DNA from: Stromatinia cepivora
Taxonomy: Eukaryota > Ascomycota > Leotiomycetes > Helotiales > Sclerotiniaceae
Assembly (NCBI GenBank): GCA_014898415.1
Contig: RCTD01000035.1
Span: forward strand, 1-64,000
Reading direction: 5' to 3'
DNA length: 64,000 bases
The first letter of the stretch is position 1. Each line of letters starts with the position of its first letter. The translations under genes and the position numbers were made by a program. The notes below the pieces were generated by a model. It was not told the DNA's origin and did no database searches. It saw only the letters and a list, made by a program, of their open reading frames with translations. Shown here piece by piece: positions 25,802-37,482 of this stretch.

Positions 25802-28800
25802 TGTTAACTTTTGGTACAGGAAGTAGTAGTATTGTTGACTATGTAGATTAAACTAAGGATTTATAATTCTAGTAAAAATAGAATTGAGGTTATCCCCAAA
25901 TATAATCTATACACTATTGTAATCTCGTAACCTTAATTCTAATCCTATGATGGTTTCATTTCTAATATTCCTTTATTGAGGATATTTTATTCGATCCTTT
26001 TAAATTACTAATCCTAATATTTTCTTGAACCTTTCGAAAGCAATCTTTGCACAAAGCTTTATCATTTTGTTGGTAATTATATTATATATATTGATATAAC
26101 TAATAACGATTTTCTTTTTTTCTATCAAATCCCTAATAAAATGATAATTGATATTTATATATTTGGATTGTTTATACAAATATAAATTCTTGATTAAAAC
26201 TAAAGCATCTTGATTATTATCAAATATCTGAATTGTATTTCTATTCTTTCCAATATAACTTGATTTGAATAAATCTTTGAGTATTTATACAATCTATCTC
26301 TTTTATTTGGTGAATATTATTATTGCAATATATTCTGATTTTATACTAAAGATAATTATAAATATTTATTTCTTATTAGCCTATAATATAAAATCTCTAT
26401 AGAATATTACAACTCTCTCTAAAACACTTTTTCGATTATATTTGTTATTAATCCAATCTATATCTGTATATACCTTTATTGTATTATCAAATATATTATA
26501 TTCTTTACAGATATCAGATTATACTCCTTTTGGCCCAAACTATAGTTTCTGTTTAATTATTGATCGTAGATATTGTATCAAATTCTTCAAAGCTATAATA
26601 TAATGTTTTGTTGGTTTTGCCATAAATTATGAAAGTCTTTCAACTAAGAATATTATATTTAATCAAATATATACTATTAGATGAATCATATTTTCTATTC
26701 GTTATTGATATTCATTTATATCTATTAGTTCATTGTTATCAATTGTTAATCAAAGATGAATATAATCCATTATTAACAATTTCTTAATTTGATATTATTT
26801 ATATATAATATTATATTTGATTAATATAACATCGAAATATTCTTTTTGATTTATAATTAATATATATACTTTTTTATTATGAATAACTTTAATATCTAAA
26901 ATCTTACTAATCTTTCCTAGATTCTTAATATTAAAACAAACCAATAATTTTTCATCAAACCAAATAATTTGTAATGATATATATAATACAATAATAATAT
27001 CATCGATATATACTAGTAATATTATATCATAGTTTTTGGATATATACAAATATAGATCTACCAAATTTTATATAAAATCTATATCTAAAAGCTCTTTCTT
27101 CAATAATAAACTCCAATCCCTTCCAGTTTATTTCAAATTATATAAACTTTATAGAGTTTATAATATATATCCCTTTTTGACTTTGATATCTTGAAATAAT
27201 TCGAAATAGATCTTTTTCTTTAAATATAATTCAATAAAGGCGTTTTTGAGATCGAAATATAAGTATTCCAAATTTTCCTTTGTAATAATAATTAGAAATA
27301 ATCTGAGTATATTTAATTTCATTATTGATATAAATATTTTATTATAATCCTTTTCTAATACTTAACTAAATCTTTGAACCATTAATCTTGTCTTAAATTA
27401 TTCTATCTTATTATCCTTAATCTTAATTATAAATATCTATTTCATCGAAATCAGATTACTTCTTTTAAGGAATATATATTCTTCTTAAATACTATTTTGA
27501 ATCAAAAATATAATTTCCTTTTAGATAACTTCCTTTCATTTTTCAGAATATTCTTGATTCGATATTGTTTCCTTATAAATTCTTGATATTTTGATTTCCA
27601 GAATTTCTTTAATCAAATATATTATATCTTTTGTATTGTTTATATCTATCAACGAAATTATGAAATCTGAAACAATTTTATCTTTGATATAAAGATCTAT
27701 TTTATAAATAATTGAAATTATAATTATAATATATTCTATACTTTCTTGAATTTTGATTTATATAAATATCATAATCAATACCTTTATAATCTTATTTTTT
27801 TATTCTTCTTCAGAATCTTATTTTATATTTCTTTTCCATTTTCGTATTAAATATTTTAAGAATTCATTTTCAAAATCCATTTCATTCTTTTATTCGATCT
27901 CAAATGATTATAGATTTATTTCACTTTTTGATTTTACTGAAATAAACTTATTAACAAAATTTAAAACGATCTTAAATTTTATTTCCGATACAAATTCAAG
28001 GTTTACAAAAGTTGACTTTTAGATTATACTTTTTGAAATGATAAATTCGATATCTAAAATATCCTTGAAAAAAGATTCTTAATTTATTTTCTGAATATTA
28101 TTATCTTTATCTTTATTGTATATTGATATTGATATATCTAATTTACTTAATTTCAATTCGACAATTGAAATACTTAATACAATTATTAAACTCGATATAA
28201 TATCTATTAAAAAGAACATTTAAAACAAAAATGATATAGATATCGCATTTAATATTAAAGATAAAGAAGATATCTTATTTGTTATCGATCTATTATAAAG
28301 TTTTCGATCTAATTTTACATTCTTTATTCCTTATAAACCTGATTCATAATTTCTTAATTTAAAATCCAAATCTTTTTCTCGATAAGATTCATTTATGATT
28401 ACTTTATTTAATCGAAATATATAATCTAATTTTGAAGAATATACTTTGATATATTTGTTTATAACTTTTGAATATCCTAAAAATATATCGATTTTCGAAA
28501 TGTCTTACAATTTATTATATCTTTATTCTTTCGGAATAATCTTAGAATTGATATAAATATAACATTTGCTCTTTTAGACTTTATATATTTTTATATTTAA
28601 TATTATATTTATAAAAGCTTCTATAAAGAATCGATCTATTTTATTTATATTAGAATCAATATTAATACAATTCCTAATATAAATATCATACTTTATAATT
28701 TCATTCCAAAATTCTAATAATAATTCAGCTTCTTTTAGTATTATTTTTATATTTATTTTTGCAATTCTTATATTTCATTCTGTAAATCTGTTTTAATATA

Positions 28801-31283
28801 AAAAAGCAATTATTATAATTTCGGATTATATATTTAATAATCATTTACAAATAACTTATAGAAGTTTCGATATATTATCAATCCTAATTATAATAATCTT
28901 TTCTTTAATAATTAATTCCATCTTCTTTTTTCAAATTTTCAATATTTGAATTGCATTATCTTTTTGTTTAAATAATATAATTCAATTTACTTTTATATAA
29001 TTATCAATAATCAATATGAAATAACGATTTCTTTGAATCGATTTTAAAAATGATTCTGTAATATCGAAATATATAAATTCAAGTTTTTTTAATTTATATA
29101 GATTCAATTACTTCGGAATATGATTGATTATTTTGATAAATATATACATTTCATAGATATCTAATTCAATTGGGATCTTTATTGGCTTGATTATATTGAA
29201 TACTTTATATAAATTCTTGATTTTATTTGGACCTAGATGATTGAATCTTTGATATTATAATAAATATCTTTTTTTCTTTTTAAATATTAATTTATTATCG
29301 ATATTTTTAATATTATTGATTATTTTTAAAAAAAAAATCTTTTTCTTGATCATTTTGATATATACTAAAACAGAAAATTATATCCTTATATTCTTTGATT
29401 ATATATAAAACTATATACATTCTATTTTATATTCTAATATAGATAATTTTCTTATTATTCTTTTTGAAATATATATAATAAAAATTGAATTCCCTTTACA
29501 ATTTTGTTTTGCAAATTCTTTTTTCTGATAGCAAATTTACTTTTAGTTTTAATATATATAATATATTTGAAAATAATATTTTAAAATTATTTTCGTATAT
29601 TATATCTATTAAACTCTAATAATAATAATATATCATTTCCTTATTAATTTTTATTCTTCATTTAATAATAAATTCTATTAATTTAAATAATAAAGATTGA
29701 TTAAATATATATAAAGAAATATCTATATTAATATATTATTTGTTAAAGAAAACTTTATTAATGATTTCCTTTATTAAATTACAATTTTCCTTTATTATAT
29801 CCTTAATATCAGAATCTGATTCAAAGATATTATTAATAAAGTATATTTGGTTTTTTTTATTGAAATAAATCTTCTTCGGATTTGATAATCTTTTTTTCTT
29901 TTAGTAATAAAAATAACTATAAAGGAATTTGTTAATTTATATTAAATATAAATAATCTTATATATAATGATTTTCTTTTTGATATAGATTACAAATATTA
30001 TTTAGAATTTCGAAATCTAATTCTTGATATCGAAAAATATATCTAAATCCTTTCGTAATTTGTATTAATTTTGATTTATTTTTAAAACGAAATTCTTTAA
30101 TCTATAAATGTTTGATTTTATTATTGATACTAAAACTGATTTGGATATTCAATATATCCATTATTTCTTGATAATCGATTAGAAAATTATATATTAAAAT
30201 CAAAAACAAAACAATATTTTGATATACTAATCGATAACTTTTGTTTATAATTTTTAATTTCCTTTTATACTCTTTCAATTTGTTTTAGATTTTGATAATA
30301 ATTATATTGGGATAGATATTGGATTGGAATTTGAAGTTCTGGATTATCATTATATATATATTGATTATAATTATATTGATTCTAGTATATTTGGATTTAA
30401 AATATTTTTAAAGTATATATACTATTGAATATTCATTGATAAAGGTTTCATTATTATTATTGAATATTATACAAATATATAATAATATATTCGCTTTGTT
30501 CTTTAAATATTTCAATTTCAATTTAATATTATAATATATACGATCATTGATTTTATAAATAGATATTATATTGGATCCTATAATCTATATATATTCATCT
30601 AATATTTGATCAATTATATAAAACCATTCTTTCTCTTTCAATTGTATCTTCGTTTATCTGAATTATCATTTATAATTATTTTGATCGAACTTCAAAGGAT
30701 TATTTGATTCCGATATTGTAAAGGTTTCTTGCTATTTGATAAATATCGAAGATAATCTTCAGATTTTTAAGATAATCTTAAAAAAAAATATACAACAAAT
30801 AAATTCAGAATAATAAAAAAATATAAAAATAAAACAATAAGAAAATTCATAAAATCATATTATAATATATTTTCTTGTAGCTATACAAATTTGCTTTTCG
30901 CCTCTACTATAATTCTATATCAATATTATACAAACTATTCTCCGCTTTGATCTATAATATTATAAGTTATAAACTATATTATCGTATTTCAATTCTACTT
31001 CGATGATATTATATGAAAACTCTGATTTTCATTCTATTCTACCCCTATTAATTATATTAATCCTTTTTCGATTTGCTTTGCTTTCTAATTACTATTGTAT
31101 AACCAGATCTTATAATCTATTAACTTTTGATATAGAAAATAATAGTATTATTGATTATATAGATTGAACTAAGAATTTATAATTCTAATAAGAATAGAAT
31201 TAAAATTATCCCCAAATATAGTTTGTACATCATTATGGTCTCGTGATCTCAATTCTAATCCTATAATGGCCTCATTTCCAATA
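25802..31283 (-). mobile_element. Copia-1, complete Ty1/Copia element with 166-bp LTRs
   Basis: A 5,482-bp element. On the plus strand its LTRs lie at 25,802-25,967 and 31,118-31,283, 166 bp each, from TGTTAACTTTTGG to TTCCAACA allowing RIP changes. A perfect 5-bp ATATT duplication flanks it (25,797-25,801 and 31,284-31,288). Coding is on the minus strand. It is about the same length as Copia-2 and clearly the same family. It inserted into the 3' untranslated region of a Gypsy-D copy. Confidence 0.95.
26000..30800 (-). pseudogene. Copia-1 gag-pol, degraded
   Basis: Minus-strand translation shows the Copia order. A gag-like region lies near 30,700-30,200, an integrase region at about 29,900-28,300, then a linker. 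Reverse transcriptase follows at about 27,500-26,800, with the YIDD active site (LLVYIDDIIIV) near 27,010-26,990 and the downstream FNIKNLGKISKILDIKV typical of Copia. RNase H occupies 26,650-26,040. A readable 89-codon stretch covers 26,795-27,064. Numerous TAA/TAG codons make it non-functional. Confidence 0.88.
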
Positions 31284-31334
31284 ATATTAGTAATTTATTA
31301 GCTTTTTGAGAACAAAGTCTTGAAGAAAAGATTC

Positions 31335-31626
31335 TATTATAGTTATTAAAAGAATATTATTAATAAAGTTAGGAAATTCTATAAAAAAGTAGTTTTATTA
31401 TTAGAAGCAAATATATAATTAATGATATATTATTATTCGATTAAAAAACTTTATAAAATCTTTATATTTATTTAATTCTAATGTATAATCAGCGATTTAT
31501 TATTATTCCAATATCGCTTTTTATTGAACTTAAAAGGAAGAAGTTCTTTTAAATAGAAAAAGAATAATGAAAAGTTTTATAATTGTTTTAGGACTAATTG
31601 ATTCTTTGCCATTTGTGATTCTGATA
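31335..31626 (+). repeat. LTR-D of the truncated Gypsy-D copy
   Basis: This 292-bp copy matches the reverse complements at 37,191-37,482 and 49,805-50,096. It begins TATTATAGTTATTAAAAG (consensus TGTTACGGTTGCTAGAAG) and ends TTGTGATTCTGATA. It is the 3' LTR of the truncated copy; the flanks GATTC and AGTTG are not a duplication because the 5' end of the element is lost. Confidence 0.8.
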
Positions 31627-33015
31627 AGTTGTGTAAATTTTATAATAATTATATTTAAATATTTTTAATAATTGATATAAATAATTATTAGAGATAATTT
31701 AATTTGTTATTTATATTATATAATCTTTTTGTGTAAAATCTTAATTTAAAAAATGAAAATAAATATTTTATATGATTTCTTATCAAAATATGATTTTAAA
31801 TAATATTTAAAATTGATAAAAAAAATTCTGAAAAATCTTTTATATAAAATCAAATAAATATATATTTAAATATTAAAATAAAAATATATTATTTATTTAG
31901 AAAAAGTTTTTTTATAGAAAATCTTAAAAAAAACTTTTGAGATTTAAGACTAGGATTAGGATTAGGATTAAGATTAGAGTTAAAAAAAAGAATATTTTTA
32001 GATTTTCTAAAAATCTTTTTAAAGAATATTTTTTTAATTTTTTCAAAAAAACCATTTTTCAGATTTTCTTAAAAGTCTTTTTTTTAAAAATACTAAAAAA
32101 GAAAATTTAATAAAAAATTCAAAAAATATATTTTTAAAAAAATTTAAAAAATTTCAATTGGAATATTCTAATTAATCTTAATATGTATATTTTAAAATAC
32201 CTTTTATAATTCGATTCTTATTGGTCTAGAAAGTATATAAGATCTATACGGGAATATAAAATTGAAGAGAAATAGATTAAAGATTAAAGGTATTATGAAT
32301 AATATATGAAATCAAATTAAAAGAAGAAAGAATATTTAATTAATTGAAGGTTTTTTAATGATATAATTTTCATTATTTTGTAATCGATGATTATAAAGTA
32401 ATAATTAATTGAAGGATTTGAGATTGAATTGAAGAATTGAGATTGAAAATTGAAAAGATTAAGAACGATTTTGATTGGTTTAGTGAATCAGGGGTACGAT
32501 AAGAAAGATAAGAAATCTTAAAATATTTCAAAATCGCTTTCTATATTTAATATAGATATCAGATTTGAAGCGCCTTGATTCCGAGTTTAAAATAAAAATA
32601 TATTATATTATTTATGTTATTCTTATAAAAGTTTAAGATCATATTAATATATTTAGATTTATATTCAGATTCAGATTTAATCATATGAAAATTGAAATCT
32701 ACTCTATATTTTAATACAACCCAATACACAGACTACCTCTTTAAAAAAAAGTACAAAAGTTCTGAACAGCTTCAAAATTTATAATTAAATAAAAAAATAT
32801 TAAAAGGATTTTTAAATGACGAGTATTTGATATACTGCGTAGTACGAACTAGTTGTAGGCCTTAAAGAGCGTGAAAAATAACTATAGAGAGCGTAATTAA
32901 TCCATTATTATTTTTAGCTCTGAAAGAGCCGGAGTCAAAGCTCGTATTTAATAATTAAAAGATAAGAATTAAAACTTTTAAATTTCTAATAAAAAAATAA
33001 AAAAAAATAAATAGT
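31627..33015. other. AT-rich stretch with telomere-like motif and a better-preserved patch
   Basis: No gene is supported. It holds a short TTAGGA-type array (31,951-31,985) and, at about 32,815-32,960, a patch of higher GC that keeps CG dinucleotides (GCGTAGTACGAAC, GAGCCGGAGTC), suggesting younger or less mutated DNA of unknown origin. The rest is featureless A/T-rich sequence. Confidence 0.5.
31951..31985 (+). repeat. Interstitial telomere-like repeat
   Basis: About five degenerate hexamers read TTAGGA, TTAGGA, TTAAGA, TTAGAG in tandem. Filamentous ascomycete telomeres are TTAGGG, and G-to-A change would give these variants. It is only about 35 bp long and may be chance. Confidence 0.4.
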
Positions 33016-33324
33016 TATCACGGGATAGTATGATTACAGAGCACTTTCAGGGATCGGGGAATAGATGGTACATATGATTGATAAAGTAAATAGAATTGAA
33101 TGATTTACTCTTGATCATATGGATCGAGGGCTGTATATATAGAACAAATGAATGATTATCTAATCGATGAATATCTTGATTAGACTAGACCTTTATTTAC
33201 TAGTATATCAGGATCACTTTATCAATCAGAGAGATTGATAAGATTTAGAAGCTCCTTCATTCCGATTGGAAAGCATACCCTTGATCCTTCGTAGGATACA
33301 GGGGATCGCAAGACTTTCCGTGAC
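33016..33324. repeat. Solo LTR F (309 bp) with ATAGT target duplication
   Basis: The element starts TATCACGG (TGTCACGG with one G-to-A change) and ends CCGTGACA, an 8-bp terminal inverted repeat. A perfect ATAGT duplication flanks it (33,011-33,015 and 33,325-33,329). It contains a TATA-like TGTATATATAGAAC near 33,130. Its GC content is clearly higher than its surroundings, so it is probably a recent insertion. LTR boundaries of the TG..CA type and a TATA box favour a solo LTR over a MITE. No internal region is present in the window. Confidence 0.8.
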
Positions 33325-33600
33325 AATAGTCTAATTAATCCTTGTCGTATCAAAAAGCCAAGAGTTAATTAAGCTTTTTATTATAAAATATAGATAAAAT
33401 ATATATACAATTCAAGAATTCGTTTAAGTTGAGATTTATTAAGAATTTAAATATAGATTTTCTTAATAAAATTAATACTAAACGGAGTAAATCTCTTTAT
33501 AGAAATATATAAGAATTATTAATAATTAAAGATATAATTATCGATTTAAAACATCTAATTAATTTTATTATATTAATTTATCTATTTATATTACTAAAAG

Positions 33601-33876
33601 TATTGGAGATCACGTATTTGAAGATAATAAACCTTATAATATAGAAGTAGTGACTCGTAAACTATAATGAAATAAGCAAATATTAAGTTATAATAGTAAA
33701 AGTAGAGTTGTATAGTGATTTTATATTATATACAACTTATTGAAGATCACGTATTTGAAGGTGATAAACCTTATAATTGAGAAGTAGTGGCTCAGAGACT
33801 ATAATGGAATAAGCAAATATTAAATTATAATAGTAAAAGTTGAATGGTATAGTGATATTATATATAATATTAGAGT
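33601..33876. repeat. Two tandem copies of a 137-bp unit
   Basis: Unit 1 (33,601-33,737) and unit 2 (33,738-33,876) both start TATTGRAGATCACGTATTTGAAG and share AAACCTTATAAT, GAATAAGC or AAATAAGC, and TAATAGTAAAAGT blocks. They differ mainly by transitions. The function is unknown. Confidence 0.75.
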
Positions 33877-33919
33877 ACAGATTTTAATTTTCAATATTGA
33901 AGATATAATCTTCTTATAT

Positions 33920-34211
33920 TGTGAGAAAGTTGGGATATCAAGGCCTAATGCGTTGCTAGTTCGTAGTTATATAATCACATAACTCTTCGTAGTTAAATAT
34001 AAGAAAAGATTCTGCTCCCCTTTCCTTAATAGAAATCAATCATCTTTCTATTAGTCTTTTTGTACCCTATTTATATACAATCCAAACCATTTTCTAAACC
34101 TACTAGTTTTACTATTTGAAGCCTCTATAATGTAATCTGATCAGTTCCAATTCCCATTTCCCTTTGCAGCGTGCTATCGGGACGTATGTATCTCGACCTA
34201 TCTCTTTCACA
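33920..34211 (+). repeat. LTR-A copy 5
   Basis: The best preserved LTR-A copy, 292 bp, from TGTGAGAAAGTTGGGATATC to CGACCTATCTCTTTCACA. The flanks TATAT and ATATA do not form a direct duplication. No internal retrotransposon sequence adjoins it, so it is probably a solo LTR or a fragment. Confidence 0.75.
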
Positions 34212-34721
34212 ATATACTTCTTCCGAATTCTTTTATATATTAATGCTTTATTCTTATTCGTCAATTTGAATAAAGATTCATTATTCCAATTATTTTGATT
34301 AGTATTATAAAGGTTTTTTATTTCGAATAATCTTGATATTCGATTAATTTAGATTTCTTTATTCGAATATCTATGAATTCAATAATTTTGTATATACTAA
34401 TGAATTTATAGAATTCGAATTCGTATTCGTATATTAAATTATTAGATTATTTAAATCATTTAAATCGATCAAATTGATCAAATCAATTTAATTAATCAAA
34501 ACAATCTAATTAATCTTGTTTATTATATTGATCTTATTATTTAAAATGAGTATAATATATATATATATAAATCGATTAGATTTATTTAATCAATTTAATC
34601 AATTCTTTAATCAATTTGATTGATTTAATTGATTAAATTAATTAAATTAATTAATTTGATTAATTTGATTTAATCGGTCTAATTGATTATATTAATCATA
34701 TTATTCTTTTTATTCGGAATA
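34212..34721. other. AT-rich stretch with TCAAATTGATC-type words
   Basis: No gene is supported. From 34,440 to 34,700 it is made of repeated TCAAATTGATCAAAT-like words, resembling the middle of the 763-bp element in composition but not alignable as a copy. Confidence 0.5.
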
Positions 34722-34912
34722 TGTTACGAACCTCAACTACGAAACTAAGGCTAGCCGAAAGCGGGCCGAATTGTACGCTAATTTGAAGAGTTTTCATCTA
34801 TATAGAAGGGAATTCTTCGATACCATTTAAAGAAAGTAATGAAAAGTCTTGATTCTAAACCCAAATCTATTGTTATTCGAATATTAACCGATTCTTTGCT
34901 GTGATTCTCACA
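34722..34912 (+). repeat. Element E 5' LTR
   Basis: 191 bp, TGTTACG to TCTCACA. It differs from the 3' LTR at six positions, all C/T or A/G. Confidence 0.9.
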
Positions 34913-34984
34913 ATTCTTTTCATTCACCCTTGAAAACAATTCGTCGGTTAATTTTGGGAATAACCTTATTTTTTTGATTCATTC

Positions 34985-35230
34985 GAACCTTTCGAAATTT
35001 ATCTTCAAAACATATATGAATTTAGCCTCGAAACAAGCCTTCGAAAACCCTTCGGAATATTATCGAAAACCTTCGAAAACCTTTCGAAATTTACCTTCAA
35101 AACACATACGAATTTGACTTCAAAACGAACCTTCGAAAACCCTTCGAAATTTACCCTCAAAACATATACGAATTTGACCTCAAAACGAACCTTCGAAGAC
35201 CCTTCGGAATATTGTCGAAAAACCTACCAA
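34985..35230 (+). repeat. Element E array 1 (CCTTCGAAAACC type, about 62 bp)
   Basis: Three to four imperfect units contain CCTTCGAAAACCCTTCGAAA followed by TTTACC and CAAAACATATACGAATTTGA. Units keep TTCGAA palindromes. The sequence is non-coding as far as can be seen. Confidence 0.7.
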
Positions 35231-36069
35231 AATACTACGAAAAACCTTCGAATCAAGAAAATCAAGAAAAACAAAAAAAGGAATTGAAAAGATTTATTCG
35301 AAAGATATAAATACGATATACGAACCGAACCCTATCCTATTTTATGAAATTCGAAAGCGAATTCTTAAATTATACAAATCATTCAAACAAAAGGACAAAA
35401 AAACGAAAGTATATAGAGAACCTTCGGGATCTTATCGGAAAAGTGAAGAATTTGAATATAAAAGTTGTTGGAAAAGTTGAAGATATTGAAGTTGAAGATA
35501 TTGAAAGTTGAAGATATTGAAATTGAAATGATAATAATGAAGCTTTTGATATTACCCTTAAGGAATACAATGAATGGATTTATAATGATGATGATGAAGC
35601 TTTTGGTATTATTATTAAGGAATATAATAGTATTACCTTTAAAAAGTACAATAAACGAATTCATATATGATACTAATTATATTTCTGTTTCAAATAGAAC
35701 CCTAATAGAATACTTGAAGCCTCTTCCCTTTAACAGAATATTAGATTTCTTTTAAAAAAAGGAGTGAAGTTAATCCTTATATAATTCTAAAGGATTATTG
35801 GTAAAAACTGATTGTAAACAATCAGATCCATATCAGAAAATTAGTATATTAATTAAAGATGAAATAATATTTATTGAAATCATCATTTTTTGATATAAAT
35901 TTAATGATATTAAGGGATATAATATATTTATATTTCAAATTTCAAAAGAAAAAGCAAATTGAAAACCCTCCCCCTTTTATTATTTATTGAATTTACAGGA
36001 TCATTAAATCGATAAAGATATCGATCCAAAAAGGGAAATATTAATATCCCCTACTTATCATATTAGAAA

Positions 36070-36230
36070 GTATACCGATACCAAATCGAAAGCATACTAA
36101 ATCGAAAGCATATCGAACCCAAACCAAAAATATACCGAATTTGAATCGAAAGTATACCGAATCGAAAGTATACCAAATCGAAAATATACCAAATCGAAAG
36201 TATATCAAATCGAAAGTATACCTATCGAAG
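36070..36230 (+). repeat. Element E array 2 (AATCGAAAGTATACC, about 16 bp)
   Basis: About nine imperfect 15-17-bp units with the core AATCGAAAGTATACC, uneven in spacing. Confidence 0.7.
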
Positions 36231-36489
36231 TCGTATCGAAATCGTATTGAAATCGTACCAAAATCGAATTGAAAATGAATCGAAAATGAATATATATATA
36301 AAGGTTTTTAAATAATATTAAAGAGTTTTCAAAGAAATAAGAATACTGAACTTTATAAAATGAAGATGTAGATATTATAATTTCATTATTGAAGGAATTA
36401 TTATAGATTTAATTGTTGTATAGAATTCTTCATTGGAGTTTCAACTCGGCTGATTATTATAGAATTAGGAATGAAGGAATTGAAGAGTT

Positions 36490-36890
36490 GAAAGGGTTTC
36501 AATGAATCTACGATGATTCTACGAAAAGGTATACTATATAATATCAATGAATCTACAATGATTCTACGAAAAGGTATATCACACAATACAACGGTTTTAC
36601 GAAAAAGTATACCACACAATACAATGGTTTTACGAAAAAGCATACACCACAATATCGATGGATCTACGATGATTCTACGAAAAGGTATACCATATAATAC
36701 AACGGTTTTACGAAAAAGCATACAATACAATACAATGGTTTTACGAAAAGATATATACCACAATATCGATGAATCTACGATGGTTTTACGAAAAGGCATA
36801 CAATACAATATCGATGGTTTTACGAAAAGGTATACAACATAATATCGATAATTTCATGAAAAGGTATACAATACAATATCGAATGATACT
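36490..36890 (+). repeat. Element E array 3 (33-bp codon-phased unit)
   Basis: About eleven imperfect units near 33 bp with the core GGTTTTACGAAAAAG and CATACAATACAAT. Because 33 is a multiple of three, frames stay open: one frame repeats VLRKSIQYNTM-like peptides, another YNGFTKKHTIQ-like peptides, and the opposite strand is open too. Whether any frame is translated cannot be told from sequence. Confidence 0.75.
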
Positions 36891-36968
36891 GGTTTTGATT
36901 GGATATTTCAATTTAAATGGTTTCATTTCACAGGCTTTCGAGGACGAAAGCCTCGGAAAGGAGGGCTC

Positions 36969-37159
36969 TGTTACGAACCTCAACTACAAAACTAAGGCTA
37001 GCCGAAAGCGGGCCGAATTATACGCTAGTTTGAAGAGTTTTCACCTATATAGAAGGGAATTCTTCGATACCATTTAGAGAAAGTAATGAAAAGTCTTGAT
37101 TCTAAACCCAAACCTATTGTTATTCGAATATTAACCGATTCTTTGCTGTGATTCTCACA
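36969..37159 (+). repeat. Element E 3' LTR
   Basis: 191 bp, preceded by a purine tract at about 36,955-36,968 and followed by the GAATA duplication. Confidence 0.9.
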
Positions 37160-37190
37160 GAATAAGTATATTCTATATATAGATCTTTAT

Positions 37191-37482
37191 TGTCAGAGTC
37201 ACAAATGGTAAAGAATCAATTAGTCCCAAAACAGTCGTAAAATTTTTCATTATTCCTTTTCTATTTAAGAGAATCTTCTTTTTTTAAATCTAATAAAGAG
37301 TGATGTCGGAATGATAATAAATTGCTAATTGTATATTAGAATTTAGTAAATGTAGAGTTTTTGTAAAGTTTTCTAATCAAACGATGGTATATTGTTAATT
37401 GTATATTTGTTTTTAATAATAGAACTATTTCTTTATAAAGTTTCCTAATTTTATTAATAATATTTTTTTAGTAATTGTAATA
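37191..37482 (-). repeat. Gypsy-D 3' LTR
   Basis: 292 bp, TGTCAGAGTCACAAATGG to AATTGTAATA, aligned over its length with 49,805-50,096. Confidence 0.88.

Larger units (their letters stand above)
25561..31626 (+). mobile_element. Truncated Gypsy-D 3' end, split by Copia-1
   Basis: The pieces 25,561-25,801 and 31,289-31,334, once Copia-1 is removed, form a continuous reverse-complement match to 37,483-37,780 of the complete Gypsy-D element. They are followed by its LTR (31,335-31,626). Only the 3' untranslated region and 3' LTR remain; the rest was lost at the LTR-A copy 4 border. It lies in the opposite orientation to the complete Gypsy-D. Confidence 0.8.
34722..37159 (+). mobile_element. Element E: non-autonomous LTR retrotransposon with tandem arrays
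   Basis: A 2,438-bp element with two 191-bp direct LTRs (34,722-34,912 and 36,969-37,159), from TGTTACGAACC to GATTCTCACA. A perfect GAATA duplication flanks it (34,717-34,721 and 37,160-37,164). The LTRs differ at six sites, all transitions, about 97 percent identity. A purine tract (GGAAAGGAGGGC) lies just before the 3' LTR, as a polypurine tract should, which sets the orientation. The 2.06-kb interior encodes no recognisable gag or pol. It consists largely of tandem arrays. It is much less AT-rich than its neighbours and is probably young. Confidence 0.88.

Noticed and set aside
33016..33324. MITE interpretation of repeat F
   Set aside because: Terminal repeats are only 8 bp with TG..CA ends, a 5-bp duplication and a TATA-like site, which fit a solo LTR better.
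36070..36890. CRISPR-like array
   Set aside because: The host is a fungus, units are adjacent without unique spacers, and the arrays lie inside an LTR element.
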